Shown here piece by piece: positions 5,970 to 12,071 of a stretch of DNA of 13,461 nt. Under the pieces are notes generated by a model that was given only the letters and a program-made list of their open reading frames with translations, did no database searches and was not told the DNA's origin. A program made the translations under genes and the position numbers. Origin of the DNA: JBCDGZ01 sp038750655 (GTDB lineage: Bacteria > Bacteroidota > Bacteroidia > Chitinophagales > Saprospiraceae). Each line of letters starts with the position of its first letter. The stretch's first letter is position 1. Location: positions 1-13,461 of the forward strand of contig JBCDGZ010000173.1 of assembly GCA_038750655.1 (NCBI GenBank). Reading direction: 5' to 3'.

Positions 5970-6389
5970 ATGTCGCAAAACTATAGGCAAAAACCGGTCT
6001 ACACCTACGAACCTAAAGTAACACTTGAAGTGGGATACGAGGTCGAAGACTTGGGAACGCTGCCGACGGCCCAACTCGACGAGATCGAGGACGCCGAGTA
6101 TGAAATCATCGATTCCAGCGCCAAGCGGCCGCGCCCTGCTAAGCGTAATCCGGTGGTCGAAGACCGGGCGCTCATCATCCTGGGCGACTGCTCTATGGCT
6201 GTGCTCCACTTCATCATGTCTCTACTCGTGGGCATACTGAGCTTGTCCGTATCGATCGTCTCCGGATTTTTCCAATTCATCTTTTTGTCCGGCCCGCCCA
6301 CGGACAACGGCCACCGCTCCCGCCGGACAATAGTCGAAGAGGAGACTACAATCTATCACCACAAAAAGACAACTTACCATGAGTCCTGA
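5970..6389 (+). CDS. Small membrane protein with long hydrophobic hairpin
   Basis: The 139-aa product starts with a polar, acidic region (residues 1-66, with EVEDLGTLPTAQLDEIEDAE and a basic AKRPRPAKR). It then has about 40 hydrophobic residues (67-107, from ALIILGDC to FFQFIFLSG) long enough for a two-helix hairpin, and a His/Arg/Thr-rich tail. No known family is recognised. The gene stands behind the TACGCAA operator cluster and overlaps the next gene by 11 bp, so the two are probably made together and may form a membrane complex. It holds four CGGACAA/TTGTCCG motifs. A holin-like or virion membrane protein is possible, but nothing proves it. Confidence 0.7.
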   Translation: MSQNYRQKPVYTYEPKVTLEVGYEVEDLGTLPTAQLDEIEDAEYEIIDSSAKRPRPAKRNPVVEDRALIILGDCSMAVLHFIMSLLVGILSLSVSIVSGFFQFIFLSGPPTDNGHRSRRTIVEEETTIYHHKKTTYHES

Positions 6390-6780
6390 ATTATGCATCA
6401 TCGCTGCACTTGTCCTCTTTGTCCTGGCCTGGTACGCCCACGACTGGTACCGCGCCTACCTATTGTCCCAATACGGCCGACAAGCGGAAAACCTCTACGT
6501 GATCAGCAAGCGCCCCAATGACCGATCGGTCTATCAGCGGGCCGAAGTCCACAGACGATTGCTGGAGGAAACACAGAACGATCTGCGCGTACAAGTCCAC
6601 ATGCTGATCTTCCAGGAAGGCGAACACGTCAACGAAAACTGGGGCGAGTTCGAGGCCCGCGTCCGAACCTTCATAGCCGAAGACCGCAAGGCCCGCCACG
6701 TATGGTTGCGCGAGAATCGCCGTCTTTGGTATCTCAAAGAAGTGAAAGGCATTAGCGGGATAGAGCTTGATCAGGCATAA
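6379..6780 (+). CDS. Membrane-anchored helical protein, 133 aa
   Basis: An N-terminal hydrophobic helix (residues about 3-20, LCIIAALVLFVLAWYA) is followed by a long charged, mainly helical domain (NDRSVYQRAEVHRRLLEETQ, FEARVRTFIAEDRKARHVWL). With little ahead of the hydrophobic segment, the rest is probably one domain on a single side of the membrane. The start overlaps the end of the preceding membrane-protein gene by 11 bp, implying coupled translation. No family is recognised. The ATG at 6379 is the only start giving the membrane segment at the N-terminus. Confidence 0.72.
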   Translation: MSPELCIIAALVLFVLAWYAHDWYRAYLLSQYGRQAENLYVISKRPNDRSVYQRAEVHRRLLEETQNDLRVQVHMLIFQEGEHVNENWGEFEARVRTFIAEDRKARHVWLRENRRLWYLKEVKGISGIELDQA

Positions 6781-6789
6781 ATCTTAGCC

Positions 6790-7008
6790 ATGTACATATT
6801 TAATGTAGAAGTCGAGATAAGAAAAGGTTTGGGACCAGAGTGGGTTACCAAAAACTTTATTCAGGCCTATGATGATGTCCCTGAAGAAGTACCTGAGTCA
6901 GAGGTTAAAAAGTGGGCCGTGGCTGATACTGAAAAAGCATTGTACAACAGTGAAGACTACCCCTGGTACGGTAAAAACTGGATTATCGTGGATGTCTACG
7001 GTAGCTAA
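6790..7008 (+). CDS. Unrecognised small acidic protein, 72 aa
   Basis: A short acidic protein with an opening beta strand (MYIFNVEVEIRKG), an acidic middle (DDVPEEVPESEVKKW) and an aromatic C-terminus (YPWYGKNWIIVDVYG). No membrane segment or motif is seen. It lies 9 bp after the preceding gene. Its codon use is less GC-rich than that of its neighbours, which may indicate a separate origin. Small size and acidity are seen in antirestriction and inhibitor proteins of phages, but I have no motif to claim that. Confidence 0.65.
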   Translation: MYIFNVEVEIRKGLGPEWVTKNFIQAYDDVPEEVPESEVKKWAVADTEKALYNSEDYPWYGKNWIIVDVYGS

Positions 7009-7041
7009 TTATAGCTCGAATAATAAATAGCTCAATTCCTC

Positions 7042-7374
7042 ATGAGTAAGACCCAAATCTCACTTCGTCCCGATGCAGGTGCCGCCATACTGGAATATCT
7101 GACGAGTGTGCAGCACCTCATCTTTCAAAGAGACTCCAGCGCCTGGGACAAACTCACCGCCCACGTACTGGCCAAGCCTATGCGGCGCATACACACCAAA
7201 CTGCTGATCCGGCAAGATTTTAAGATCAAGCTCAATGAAGCGGAAGTGCTGGCCCTCTCTATTGTCCTGGCCAAGTATCCGTATTGGGGCAACGATGCTT
7301 ACGCCCGCAATTCCATCCTCATGCTGCAGATGGAGCTGCCCGCTATTTCTCAATCTTCACTCACCGGATTATGA
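7042..7374 (+). CDS. Unrecognised helical protein, 110 aa
   Basis: A soluble, mostly helical protein with no recognised motif (GAAILEYLTSVQHLIFQRDSSAW, KLNEAEVLALSIVLAKYP). It starts 33 bp after the previous stop. Its TGA overlaps the ATG of the next gene as ATGA, so it is translationally coupled to the small winged-helix protein that follows, and the pair may act together. Confidence 0.65.
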   Translation: MSKTQISLRPDAGAAILEYLTSVQHLIFQRDSSAWDKLTAHVLAKPMRRIHTKLLIRQDFKIKLNEAEVLALSIVLAKYPYWGNDAYARNSILMLQMELPAISQSSLTGL

Positions 7375-7613
7375 CCATTACGACCAAGCGGGTGCTGCAT
7401 GCGCTATTTCGCAGTAGCTACATGAATCCAGTATCTACAGCTGAGATAGCGCTGTACGTGTGGCCAGAAAAGCTGCCTTATGAGCGGCAACTTTATGCGA
7501 TGCGGTATTTGGAGTTGCTGCGAGGAATGGGGTTGGTGAGGTATGGGTATGGGGGAAGGGGGTGGTGTTTGACGGATATCGGAAACCTGAAATCTAATGA
7601 ATTGAAGCTATGA
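7371..7613 (+). CDS. Small winged-helix DNA-binding protein
   Basis: I choose the ATG at 7371, which overlaps the previous stop as ATGA, rather than an earlier in-frame ATG at 7284 that would lie deep inside the previous gene. The 80-aa product, beginning MTITTKRVLHALFRSSYMNP, has a predicted winged-helix pattern: helix 1 (KRVLHALFRS), a helix-turn-helix (VSTAEIALYVWPEKLPYERQ), a recognition helix (LYAMRYLELLRGMGLVR) and a glycine-rich wing (YGYGGRGWCLTDIG). This matches small MarR/ArsR-like regulators in general form. It is the last backbone gene before the AT-rich cargo, and the opposing gene ends 40 bp later. Confidence 0.6.
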   Translation: MTITTKRVLHALFRSSYMNPVSTAEIALYVWPEKLPYERQLYAMRYLELLRGMGLVRYGYGGRGWCLTDIGNLKSNELKL

Positions 7614-7653
7614 TAAAGCCTACACGCCCAATTAACCTAAACTAATAAACATG

Positions 7654-8604
7654 TTATTTAATACCCAGTTTCTCCTTTATGTTAATACCCTCAGAAGTAA
7701 ATAGTTGAATTACATTATATGGAAATGTCCCTCTAGCAAGTCTGTTTCTAAATGAGATCTCGTCAATTGATTTAAAGTATCTACGCCTATCCTCTATACC
7801 TTTTAAAAAATACCTAACACGGTCTCTGGCATCACCATGACTTGGCGAAGGTCTTGGCGCTAATTCTTTTTTGATAAAATCTTTAAAGTCAGAAAGTATA
7901 TTATCGTAGGCGGTTTGGTGAGCTCTACTTACCTTTTTCAGATCACTGTCAATCCAATAATCGTGTGCATAAAGTACTAAATCATATACGATAATACCAG
8001 CTGCATAGTCAGCATGAAACTCCTTTGCTCTCTTGACTAATTCGTTTGTAATATACCCGAAAAAGCCTATACTTCTACCCAAAGAATCTCTTTTAAAGTA
8101 GCCCTTATATCTTCCATCTCCACTACTGTCTCGAACAATTTCAACGGCACGCTGCCACAAAGTATCATTCGCATGAATGATATGTGCTATTTCGTGTGCA
8201 AACAAAAAAACTATCTCATTATTTGTTCTAAAATCATTCTTCTCCCACACACTTTCCACCCAATCTTGATCAATTAATATATATCCACATTTAGAGGGTC
8301 CAGCTATCACTTCGCATCTAGGCCAAAGACTATTATCATTACTAGAAATTGCAAATGCTGTAGGATGAAAATCTTTATCATTTCGATACCCAATTGGTAC
8401 AGCGTAATTTTTTGAGTCTGCAAAAAACTTTCCTGAAATGTATCGGCAAAAATTTTCTGCCCTTCTATCTAATCGGTATAGCTCCATGGTGCTATCGATA
8501 GAACTAAAGTCTCTATAGTTTGAACATTGGGCCTTTAGAGGATCAATTCTAAATATTAACATTGTTAAAACACAAATCCACAAAAAGACTTCAACTCTAG
8601 CCAT
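7654..8604 (-). CDS. Secreted zinc metallopeptidase (HExxH, M48-like)
   Basis: I prefer the ATG at 8604 (316 aa) over 8640, because it places a signal peptide at the N-terminus (VEVFLWICVLTMLIF, then KAQC) and overlaps the upstream gene by only 8 bp. FAHEIAHI is the zinc-binding HExxH motif; about 54 residues on, KEFHADYAAG supplies the likely third ligand (ExxxD pattern as in M48 peptidases). SPSHGDARDRVRYFL near the C-terminus resembles the SHP-x-R segment of the same family. It should act in the periplasm or outer envelope; Cys residues before the active site could form disulfides. It is AT-rich and opposite in strand to the backbone, so it is probably cargo. It is coupled to the trypco2-like gene upstream. 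The substrate is unknown. Confidence 0.8.
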   Translation of the reverse strand: MARVEVFLWICVLTMLIFRIDPLKAQCSNYRDFSSIDSTMELYRLDRRAENFCRYISGKFFADSKNYAVPIGYRNDKDFHPTAFAISSNDNSLWPRCEVIAGPSKCGYILIDQDWVESVWEKNDFRTNNEIVFLFAHEIAHIIHANDTLWQRAVEIVRDSSGDGRYKGYFKRDSLGRSIGFFGYITNELVKRAKEFHADYAAGIIVYDLVLYAHDYWIDSDLKKVSRAHQTAYDNILSDFKDFIKKELAPRPSPSHGDARDRVRYFLKGIEDRRRYFKSIDEISFRNRLARGTFPYNVIQLFTSEGINIKEKLGIK

Positions 8605-9163
8605 TCCCAATACTTTGATTTGGCTTGTACACGATTTCAACAGTATGAACTGTTTTCCTAGATCTTCTTCTATTAAAACCTACGCTTATCGGCTCAATAA
8701 CAACAGTCTCTCCACCTAAAGAAACATCAGTAGAAAGTGTAAAAGCAATTTTTAATTTGAAACCTGTTTTTTCAAATCTCTCATCACTAGATTCTTGGTA
8801 AGCTGCAATACCAAGAATTATATCATTAGCCAACCTCTGGTTAAAATTATAAGCATTGCTTCTAATTTTTTCTTTTACCTCTACAGTGTAATTTGCCGTA
8901 AAAGAATTATCATAAATCCTCTTTGCAGATTTCTTAAATTCAAAAAATAAGATTTTAAGGCTGAGACCATCGTTATCGCTAACAACGTTATTTAGTGTCA
9001 CTTTAATTTCAAACTTACCCTCTATTATACCTGAATCTTCTATCTCATCAAAGACACTCGCAAGCTCATCAAGGACTGACCCAAGGTCCGACGATGTCTG
9101 GTTTTGACAGAGCAAGAAAACAAACGATAAAGAGAAAAAAATAATAGATAAAAGTATCCTCAT
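8597..9163 (-). CDS. Secreted protein with two trypco2-like beta units
   Basis: The 188-aa product has a signal peptide (residues 1-19, ILLSIIFFSLSFVFLLC; a lipobox is not convincing). Two similar units follow. Each has an amphipathic helix (26-44 and 104-125) and a strand-rich segment: FEIKVTLNNVV to NYTVEV (51-96) and FKLKIAFTLSTDVSLG to VHTVEIVYKP (135-181). The second, with its glycine turn, VGFNRRRSRKTVHTV and a final aliphatic strand, resembles the trypsin-co-occurring domain 2 (trypco2) found beside proteases in bacterial conflict systems. Here the partner is a metallopeptidase whose start overlaps this gene by 8 bp. The resemblance is by eye; an unrelated beta-sandwich accessory protein is the alternative. 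Confidence 0.6.
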   Translation of the reverse strand: MRILLSIIFFSLSFVFLLCQNQTSSDLGSVLDELASVFDEIEDSGIIEGKFEIKVTLNNVVSDNDGLSLKILFFEFKKSAKRIYDNSFTANYTVEVKEKIRSNAYNFNQRLANDIILGIAAYQESSDERFEKTGFKLKIAFTLSTDVSLGGETVVIEPISVGFNRRRSRKTVHTVEIVYKPNQSIGNG

Positions 9164-9323
9164 AGCTAGTTTAGATTTTTAAAAATCCGTGCGAGACTCT
9201 GCCCTTTTGTTTTGTTCTTCTCAGACAGATTGACTAGAAGTGAACAACCTGAATTCGAGATTTCTGTGCAATGCGCTCACCTAATATAATTTTGAACATC
9301 AAAACAAATATACTTAATAAAAC

Positions 9324-9533
9324 CCTTATCTTCACAACACAGCAGGGCCAACCAAACATATCAGTTTTACTAATCTTTACCTGCCTGAACATGAATGTCG
9401 TCCCACGTCTACCCCAGTGCGTGACTAAGTATGAGTTAGCTACCTACTTCGAGTGCCCTTATGAATATTTGAGGAAAGAAATCATCACAGATGAACAGCT
9501 ATAGTACTGGAACTGCTTCTTCAAAGAGCACGC
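9324..9533 (+). repeat. Left copy of a duplicated backbone segment
   Basis: Positions 9324-9494 match 10418-10588 with 8 mismatches over 171 bases that I counted. From 9495 to about 9533 identity drops sharply (about 12 mismatches in 41) and is then lost. A short weaker match (ATATACTTA) extends the similarity left to about 9308. The unit holds the upstream region and first part of the small gene at 10485. The two copies flank the minus-strand gene at 9629-10153. Confidence 0.9.
9391..9504 (+). pseudogene. Broken copy of the 10485 gene
   Basis: From the ATG at 9391 (equivalent to 10485) the frame reads MNVVPRLPQCVTKYELATYF and continues in step with the intact gene to DEQL. A TAG stop at 9502-9504 then replaces the Glu codon after DELL. 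Beyond the stop the frame still resembles the intact copy (YWNCFFKEHA against GWNYSYEEHV), so a single nonsense change ended the gene and the tail then decayed. A longer in-frame start at 9271 adds no similarity. A 37-aa fragment could still be made. Confidence 0.75.
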
Positions 9534-9628
9534 ACTACTATAATAACTTCATCCAGGACCTTTATCATACTTTGACAACTTTGCAAAATCCATCAAAGTG
9601 TCTCAGCTATATCCATAAATAACAGAAT

Positions 9629-10153
9629 CTACTTTCTGCCTATCAACTCATTTTGCTCATTCTTCAACCGTACATATGAGTCGACAAAATACTTTTCCAT
9701 ATCTCTGGGATAGTCTGAAATTGGAAAGTGCTCTGAAAAATCATTTCTACTCCACTTGTAAGCAATAACCTCTAACTCTGACACATGCTTAACAAAATTG
9801 ACTAAGCATTCTGGGGTTTTATCTTCCATTACTAAAAAAGCATTCTCATATATGATATCTCTTTGGCGAATATTAATAGGCATGAATATATTTACCACCC
9901 AGTCCCTCCATTCTTTCAACTCTGAGTTAGAAGGGTTATCATTAACTTTATCTCTACCAATTTTTTTAAGTAGCGTCTCATAAGAAGTTTTACCAGCTAT
10001 TGTGGAGAAGTAAAGTGGTCCATAAAATTTTTCTAATCTTTGGTTGACTAAAGCTAAACTTTCACTTCTGCTGTGCTGCCTTTTGTCATACAAGTACGTA
10101 ATTAAGTAACCAACAAAGGCAAGAAAAACTGTAGTAATAATATCAAAATTCAT
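9629..10153 (-). CDS. Membrane-anchored protein of unknown function, 174 aa
   Basis: One N-terminal hydrophobic helix (residues 4-20, IITTVFLAFVGYLITYL) is followed by a basic stop (DKRQHSRSE) and a cytoplasmic helical domain with YGPLYF (44-49), WVVNIFMPINIRQRDIIYEN, LVNFVKHVSELEVIAYKW, then SDYPRDMEKYFVDSYVRLKN. I have the impression of a widespread hypothetical family with this layout (one transmembrane helix, YGPL, P-x-N, a late aromatic YKW and a final helix), but I know no function. The gene is AT-rich, on the strand opposite the backbone and between two copies of a backbone gene, so it is probably acquired cargo. No neighbouring gene appears to be its partner unless the remnant at 10203 was. 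Confidence 0.75.
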   Translation of the reverse strand: MNFDIITTVFLAFVGYLITYLYDKRQHSRSESLALVNQRLEKFYGPLYFSTIAGKTSYETLLKKIGRDKVNDNPSNSELKEWRDWVVNIFMPINIRQRDIIYENAFLVMEDKTPECLVNFVKHVSELEVIAYKWSRNDFSEHFPISDYPRDMEKYFVDSYVRLKNEQNELIGRK

Positions 10154-10202
10154 TTTTACATTATTTTATTTGCAAAAATTAATTATCTTTTAAGATTTAT
10201 GA

Positions 10203-10328
10203 TTATCCACTCATTTTCAAATCATAGTCTAAATCTACTTCATCATATTCTTTAATTGCCCTCAAAATTTGACTAGGAGTCTCAATAGAATCTGCTTTTG
10301 GAACTAGTAAGGTATCATCCCTAAGTAA
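10203..10328 (-). pseudogene. Possible C-terminal gene remnant without a start
   Basis: The minus strand has an open frame of 41 codons after an in-frame TAA, ending in TAA at 10203-10205, with no ATG, GTG or TTG near its beginning. Its translation (DDTLLVPKADSIETPSQIL, then KEYDEVDLDYDLKMSG) looks protein-like, with acidic, helical composition. It reads like the truncated end of a gene that once preceded the 174-aa gene. A chance frame in AT-rich DNA cannot be excluded. The rest of the 331 bp between 10153 and 10485 holds only the right repeat and a weak promoter. Confidence 0.3.
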
Positions 10329-10331
10329 TTA

Positions 10332-10361
10332 TTTGCCTTGACAAATATGATCTTATTTTAG
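10332..10361 (+). promoter_or_regulatory. Weak candidate promoter for the 10485 gene
   Basis: TTTG (10332-10335), then 18 bases, then TATTTTAG (10354-10361), one mismatch from TAnnTTTG. It lies just left of the duplicated segment and would give a leader of about 115 nt. AT-rich sequence makes chance matches likely. Confidence 0.25.
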
Positions 10362-10417
10362 ATTTCTCACAATAGCACAATATCGCTAATGGATCATCAT
10401 ATACTTATCTAAGTAAA

Positions 10418-10627
10418 CCTTATCTTCACGACACAGCAGGGCCAACCAAACATATCAGTTTTACTAATATTTACCTGCCTGAACATGAACGTCGTCCCAC
10501 GTCTACCCCGCTGCGTGACTAAATATGAGTTAGCTACCTACTTCGAGTGCTCTTATGAATATTTGTGGAAAGAAATCATCACAGATGAGCTGCTGGAGGG
10601 CTGGAACTACTCCTATGAAGAGCACGT
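10418..10627 (+). repeat. Right copy of the duplicated backbone segment
   Basis: This copy matches 9324-9533 and is the intact one: the gene frame runs through it. About 67 bp of shared sequence upstream of the ATG, including CCTTATCTTCAC and CATATCAGTTTTACTAAT, is conserved as well as the coding part, so the control region was duplicated with the gene. Confidence 0.9.
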
Positions 10628-10751
10628 ACGCCCCTGCAAAAAGCTGCACCCGCTGCTGACTAAGAAGATTTACCTCCATTTCGGCATCCGCGACCTCGAT
10701 ATGTCGCTTGCCGATGAAATCGCCCTGGAATTGGGCGAAAACGAGTCTTAA
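10485..10751 (+). CDS. Small putative HTH-like backbone protein, 88 aa
   Basis: I do not recognise this protein firmly. VTKYELATYFECSYEYLWKE (11-30) has the rhythm of a helix-turn-helix opening, as in small Bacteroidota regulators of the DUF4248 type. A Trp/Tyr-rich linker (EGWNYSYEEHV), a basic helix (CKKLHPLLTKKIYLHFGI) and an acidic tail follow. It is the intact version of the duplicated gene whose broken copy lies at 9391. Its 3' half is GC-rich like the backbone, so it is probably an original element gene. It is followed by direct repeats and a strong terminator, and so is the last gene of its unit. Confidence 0.65.
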   Translation: MNVVPRLPRCVTKYELATYFECSYEYLWKEIITDELLEGWNYSYEEHVRPCKKLHPLLTKKIYLHFGIRDLDMSLADEIALELGENES

Positions 10752-10810
10752 ACCGCTCCCGACACTTTATTTGCTTTATCGGCTATTCCAGCCAGCTATG
10801 ATCGTTTTCG

Positions 10811-10872
10811 GCCGTTTAGCGCCGTTTACGGCAGATTCCCTTTACCGGTACGGGCAGATTTTGCGGCCGTTA
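10811..10872. repeat. Short direct repeats (GCCGTTTA and GGCAGATT)
   Basis: GCCGTTTA occurs at 10811-10818 and 10821-10828, ten bases apart (one helical turn), with a close copy GCCGTTA at 10866-10872. GGCAGATT occurs at 10830-10837 and 10853-10860. The repeats lie in the gene-free 250 bp between the 10485 gene and the next operon. They could be protein-binding iterons; no function is shown. Confidence 0.45.
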
Positions 10873-10900
10873 TCAACAGCTGAATGTTGACAAGGCCCTT

Positions 10901-10927
10901 CGCCCGGCCATCGTGCCGGGCGTTTTT
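10901..10927 (+). terminator. Strong intrinsic terminator
   Basis: CGCCCGGC (10901-10908) pairs perfectly with GCCGGGCG (10915-10922) around a 6-nt loop and is followed directly by TTTTT (10923-10927). It ends rightward transcription from the 10485 gene and separates the early part of the element from the operon at 11002. Confidence 0.9.
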
Positions 10928-10944
10928 AGCCTTACCGCCTATAC

Positions 10945-10997
10945 AGTACGTCAAGTACGCGGCGAGCATTCGGCGAGTGTACGCCAAGTTTTCGCCG
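10945..10997. promoter_or_regulatory. Repeat-rich control region of the 11002 operon
   Basis: Between the terminator and the ATG at 11002 lie AGTACG twice (10945-10950, 10954-10959), CGGCGAG twice (10960-10966, 10971-10977), GTACGCC (10979-10985) and the inverted TCGCCG (10992-10997). The density suggests binding sites for an activator or repressor of the downstream operon. No TAnnTTTG promoter is seen, which would fit a late promoter that needs a regulator. Confidence 0.45.
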
Positions 10998-11001
10998 ACC
11001 T

Positions 11002-11463
11002 ATGGCCAAGAGCAAACAGTCATCTACCAGTCCGCTTTCCTTGCTAGGTATCGCCTTTATCGGCTACCTGGCCATTAAGCATTTGGGTGGGGCAGCATCC
11101 AGTGCCATCAGCTTTGGCAGACCGCGCATTCGCTTCGGTGGTATTCAGAACTGGGGTGTAGAAACCACCATCACCATTCCGGTGACCAATCAAAACCCCG
11201 TCGGACTCACTATAGATGGTCTTTTAGGGCAGCTGAAGTACGGACAATACACCCTCCTACCCTTTCAGATGGCCAATCAGGTGCATATTGCAGCCAATGC
11301 GACCACGGAAGTCACCTTCAATGGCCAGATCCGGTTTGCAGAAATCGGCGGCAACATCCTGGCTCTCTTTACCAGCGGACAGATCATGCAGGATTTGCGC
11401 ATTCAGGGTCAGGCGTATGTGGCCGGGCTCACCATTCCATTCAATAGCTCCATAGGTCTATGA
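11002..11463 (+). CDS. LEA14/WHy-type domain protein with N-terminal membrane helix
   Basis: The 153-aa protein has one N-terminal hydrophobic segment (about 11-33, PLSLLGIAFIGYLAIKHLGG) and then a beta-rich domain at about 40-150. TTITIPVTNQNPVGLTIDGL (55-74) is the signature of LEA type-2/WHy domains (strand, then NPxGL), followed by GQLKYGQYTLLP, a polar AANATTEVTFNGQIRF strand and QGQAYVAGLTIPFNSS. Such domains are beta-sandwiches found in envelope and stress proteins. It is the first gene of a tight plus-strand operon (4-bp ATGA overlap with the next), preceded by repeat-rich control DNA. A virion membrane protein is my best guess from context; the domain itself does not say so. Confidence 0.75.
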   Translation: MAKSKQSSTSPLSLLGIAFIGYLAIKHLGGAASSAISFGRPRIRFGGIQNWGVETTITIPVTNQNPVGLTIDGLLGQLKYGQYTLLPFQMANQVHIAANATTEVTFNGQIRFAEIGGNILALFTSGQIMQDLRIQGQAYVAGLTIPFNSSIGL

Positions 11464-12071
11464 GAAAGGATATCGGCACACTGGCTAAAAGGTATATCAC
11501 TCCATGTGGTGGAGCTGCTGAGGTCATGGTCAAGTCCGGCGATGTAGATGATATCATCAGTGTCATCATGCAGGCCGACAAGATCAGCTATGATGCGGCT
11601 AAAGAATTTGCGCCTTTTTTGCGTGGCTCCAATGATAGAGCTACCCTGAAAAATGTATGGCGCTTTGTGCGCGAGAACATCCGCTATGTCCGAGATCCGG
11701 AACACGAGGAAGTCGTCAAGACTCCCGGTTGCACTTTATCCGAAGGCAAAGCAGACTGTAAGAGTATGACCGTATTGGTCGGCTCCATACTTCGCGCCCT
11801 TGGATATGACTTTGTTTACCGCGTCGCTTTCTACGACAAGCGCACCCCACAGCAAGGCCATATCTACTCCGTTGTGCATCTCGATGGCGAGGTGATAGTC
11901 GTCGATCCAGTACACGACACTTTCGATGAAGAGCTCCACGCCTGGAAGTTCAATGACTACACGCCTGCAGGCAGTGCAGGTCTCGGTAGCATTCCCCGGC
12001 GAACCGGTCTATTCTCTAATCCACTAACCTGGGCAGTTGTAGCTGCCTTCATTCTTCTGATCAATGACTAG
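11460..12071 (+). CDS. Transglutaminase-like cysteine protease-fold protein, C-terminally anchored
   Basis: The 203-aa product has a transglutaminase-like core. VWRFVRENIRYVRDPEHEE (66-84) leads to GKADCKSMTVLVGSILRALG (96-115), where C100 is the likely nucleophile; then GHIYSVVHLDGE (133-144) gives H134, and VVDPVHDTF gives D149. This Cys-His-Asp order and spacing are those of the transglutaminase/papain-like fold. A final hydrophobic helix (about 188-201, LTWAVVAAFILL) would anchor it in a membrane. In the family the enzymes hydrolyse or cross-link peptides. In a virion-type operon it could process structural proteins or open the cell wall. It overlaps both neighbours (4 and 8 bp), so the three proteins are coupled. 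Confidence 0.82.
   Translation: MRKDIGTLAKRYITPCGGAAEVMVKSGDVDDIISVIMQADKISYDAAKEFAPFLRGSNDRATLKNVWRFVRENIRYVRDPEHEEVVKTPGCTLSEGKADCKSMTVLVGSILRALGYDFVYRVAFYDKRTPQQGHIYSVVHLDGEVIVVDPVHDTFDEELHAWKFNDYTPAGSAGLGSIPRRTGLFSNPLTWAVVAAFILLIND

Larger units (their letters stand above)
4819..6330. repeat. Cluster of 13 CGGACAA / TTGTCCG motifs
   Basis: Exact CGGACAA begins at 4819, 4921, 5398, 5453, 5476, 5488, 5551, 5567, 6301 and 6324; its complement TTGTCCG begins at 4934, 6243 and 6285. With equal base frequencies about 0.2 would be expected in this length on both strands. Within genes the motif falls in all three codon phases (c-GGA-CAA, CGG-ACA-A, gCG-GAC-AA) and on both strands, and one copy at 5398-5404 bridges an intergenic gap and a start codon. 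That argues for selection on DNA rather than protein. CGGACAAATGGGATTGTCCG (4921-4940) is an inverted pair. Only two more exact copies were found elsewhere in the window (11241, 12291). Confidence 0.75.

Noticed and set aside
6790..7008. Calling the 72-aa acidic protein an anti-restriction or anti-CRISPR protein
   Set aside because: Only size and acidity support it; no motif or companion regulator is present.
9305..9312. Leftward TAnnTTTG match (TATATTTG on the minus strand) as promoter of the peptidase operon
   Set aside because: The nearest -33-like TTG on that strand is at about 22 bp spacing, and AT-rich DNA gives such matches by chance; not strong enough to list.
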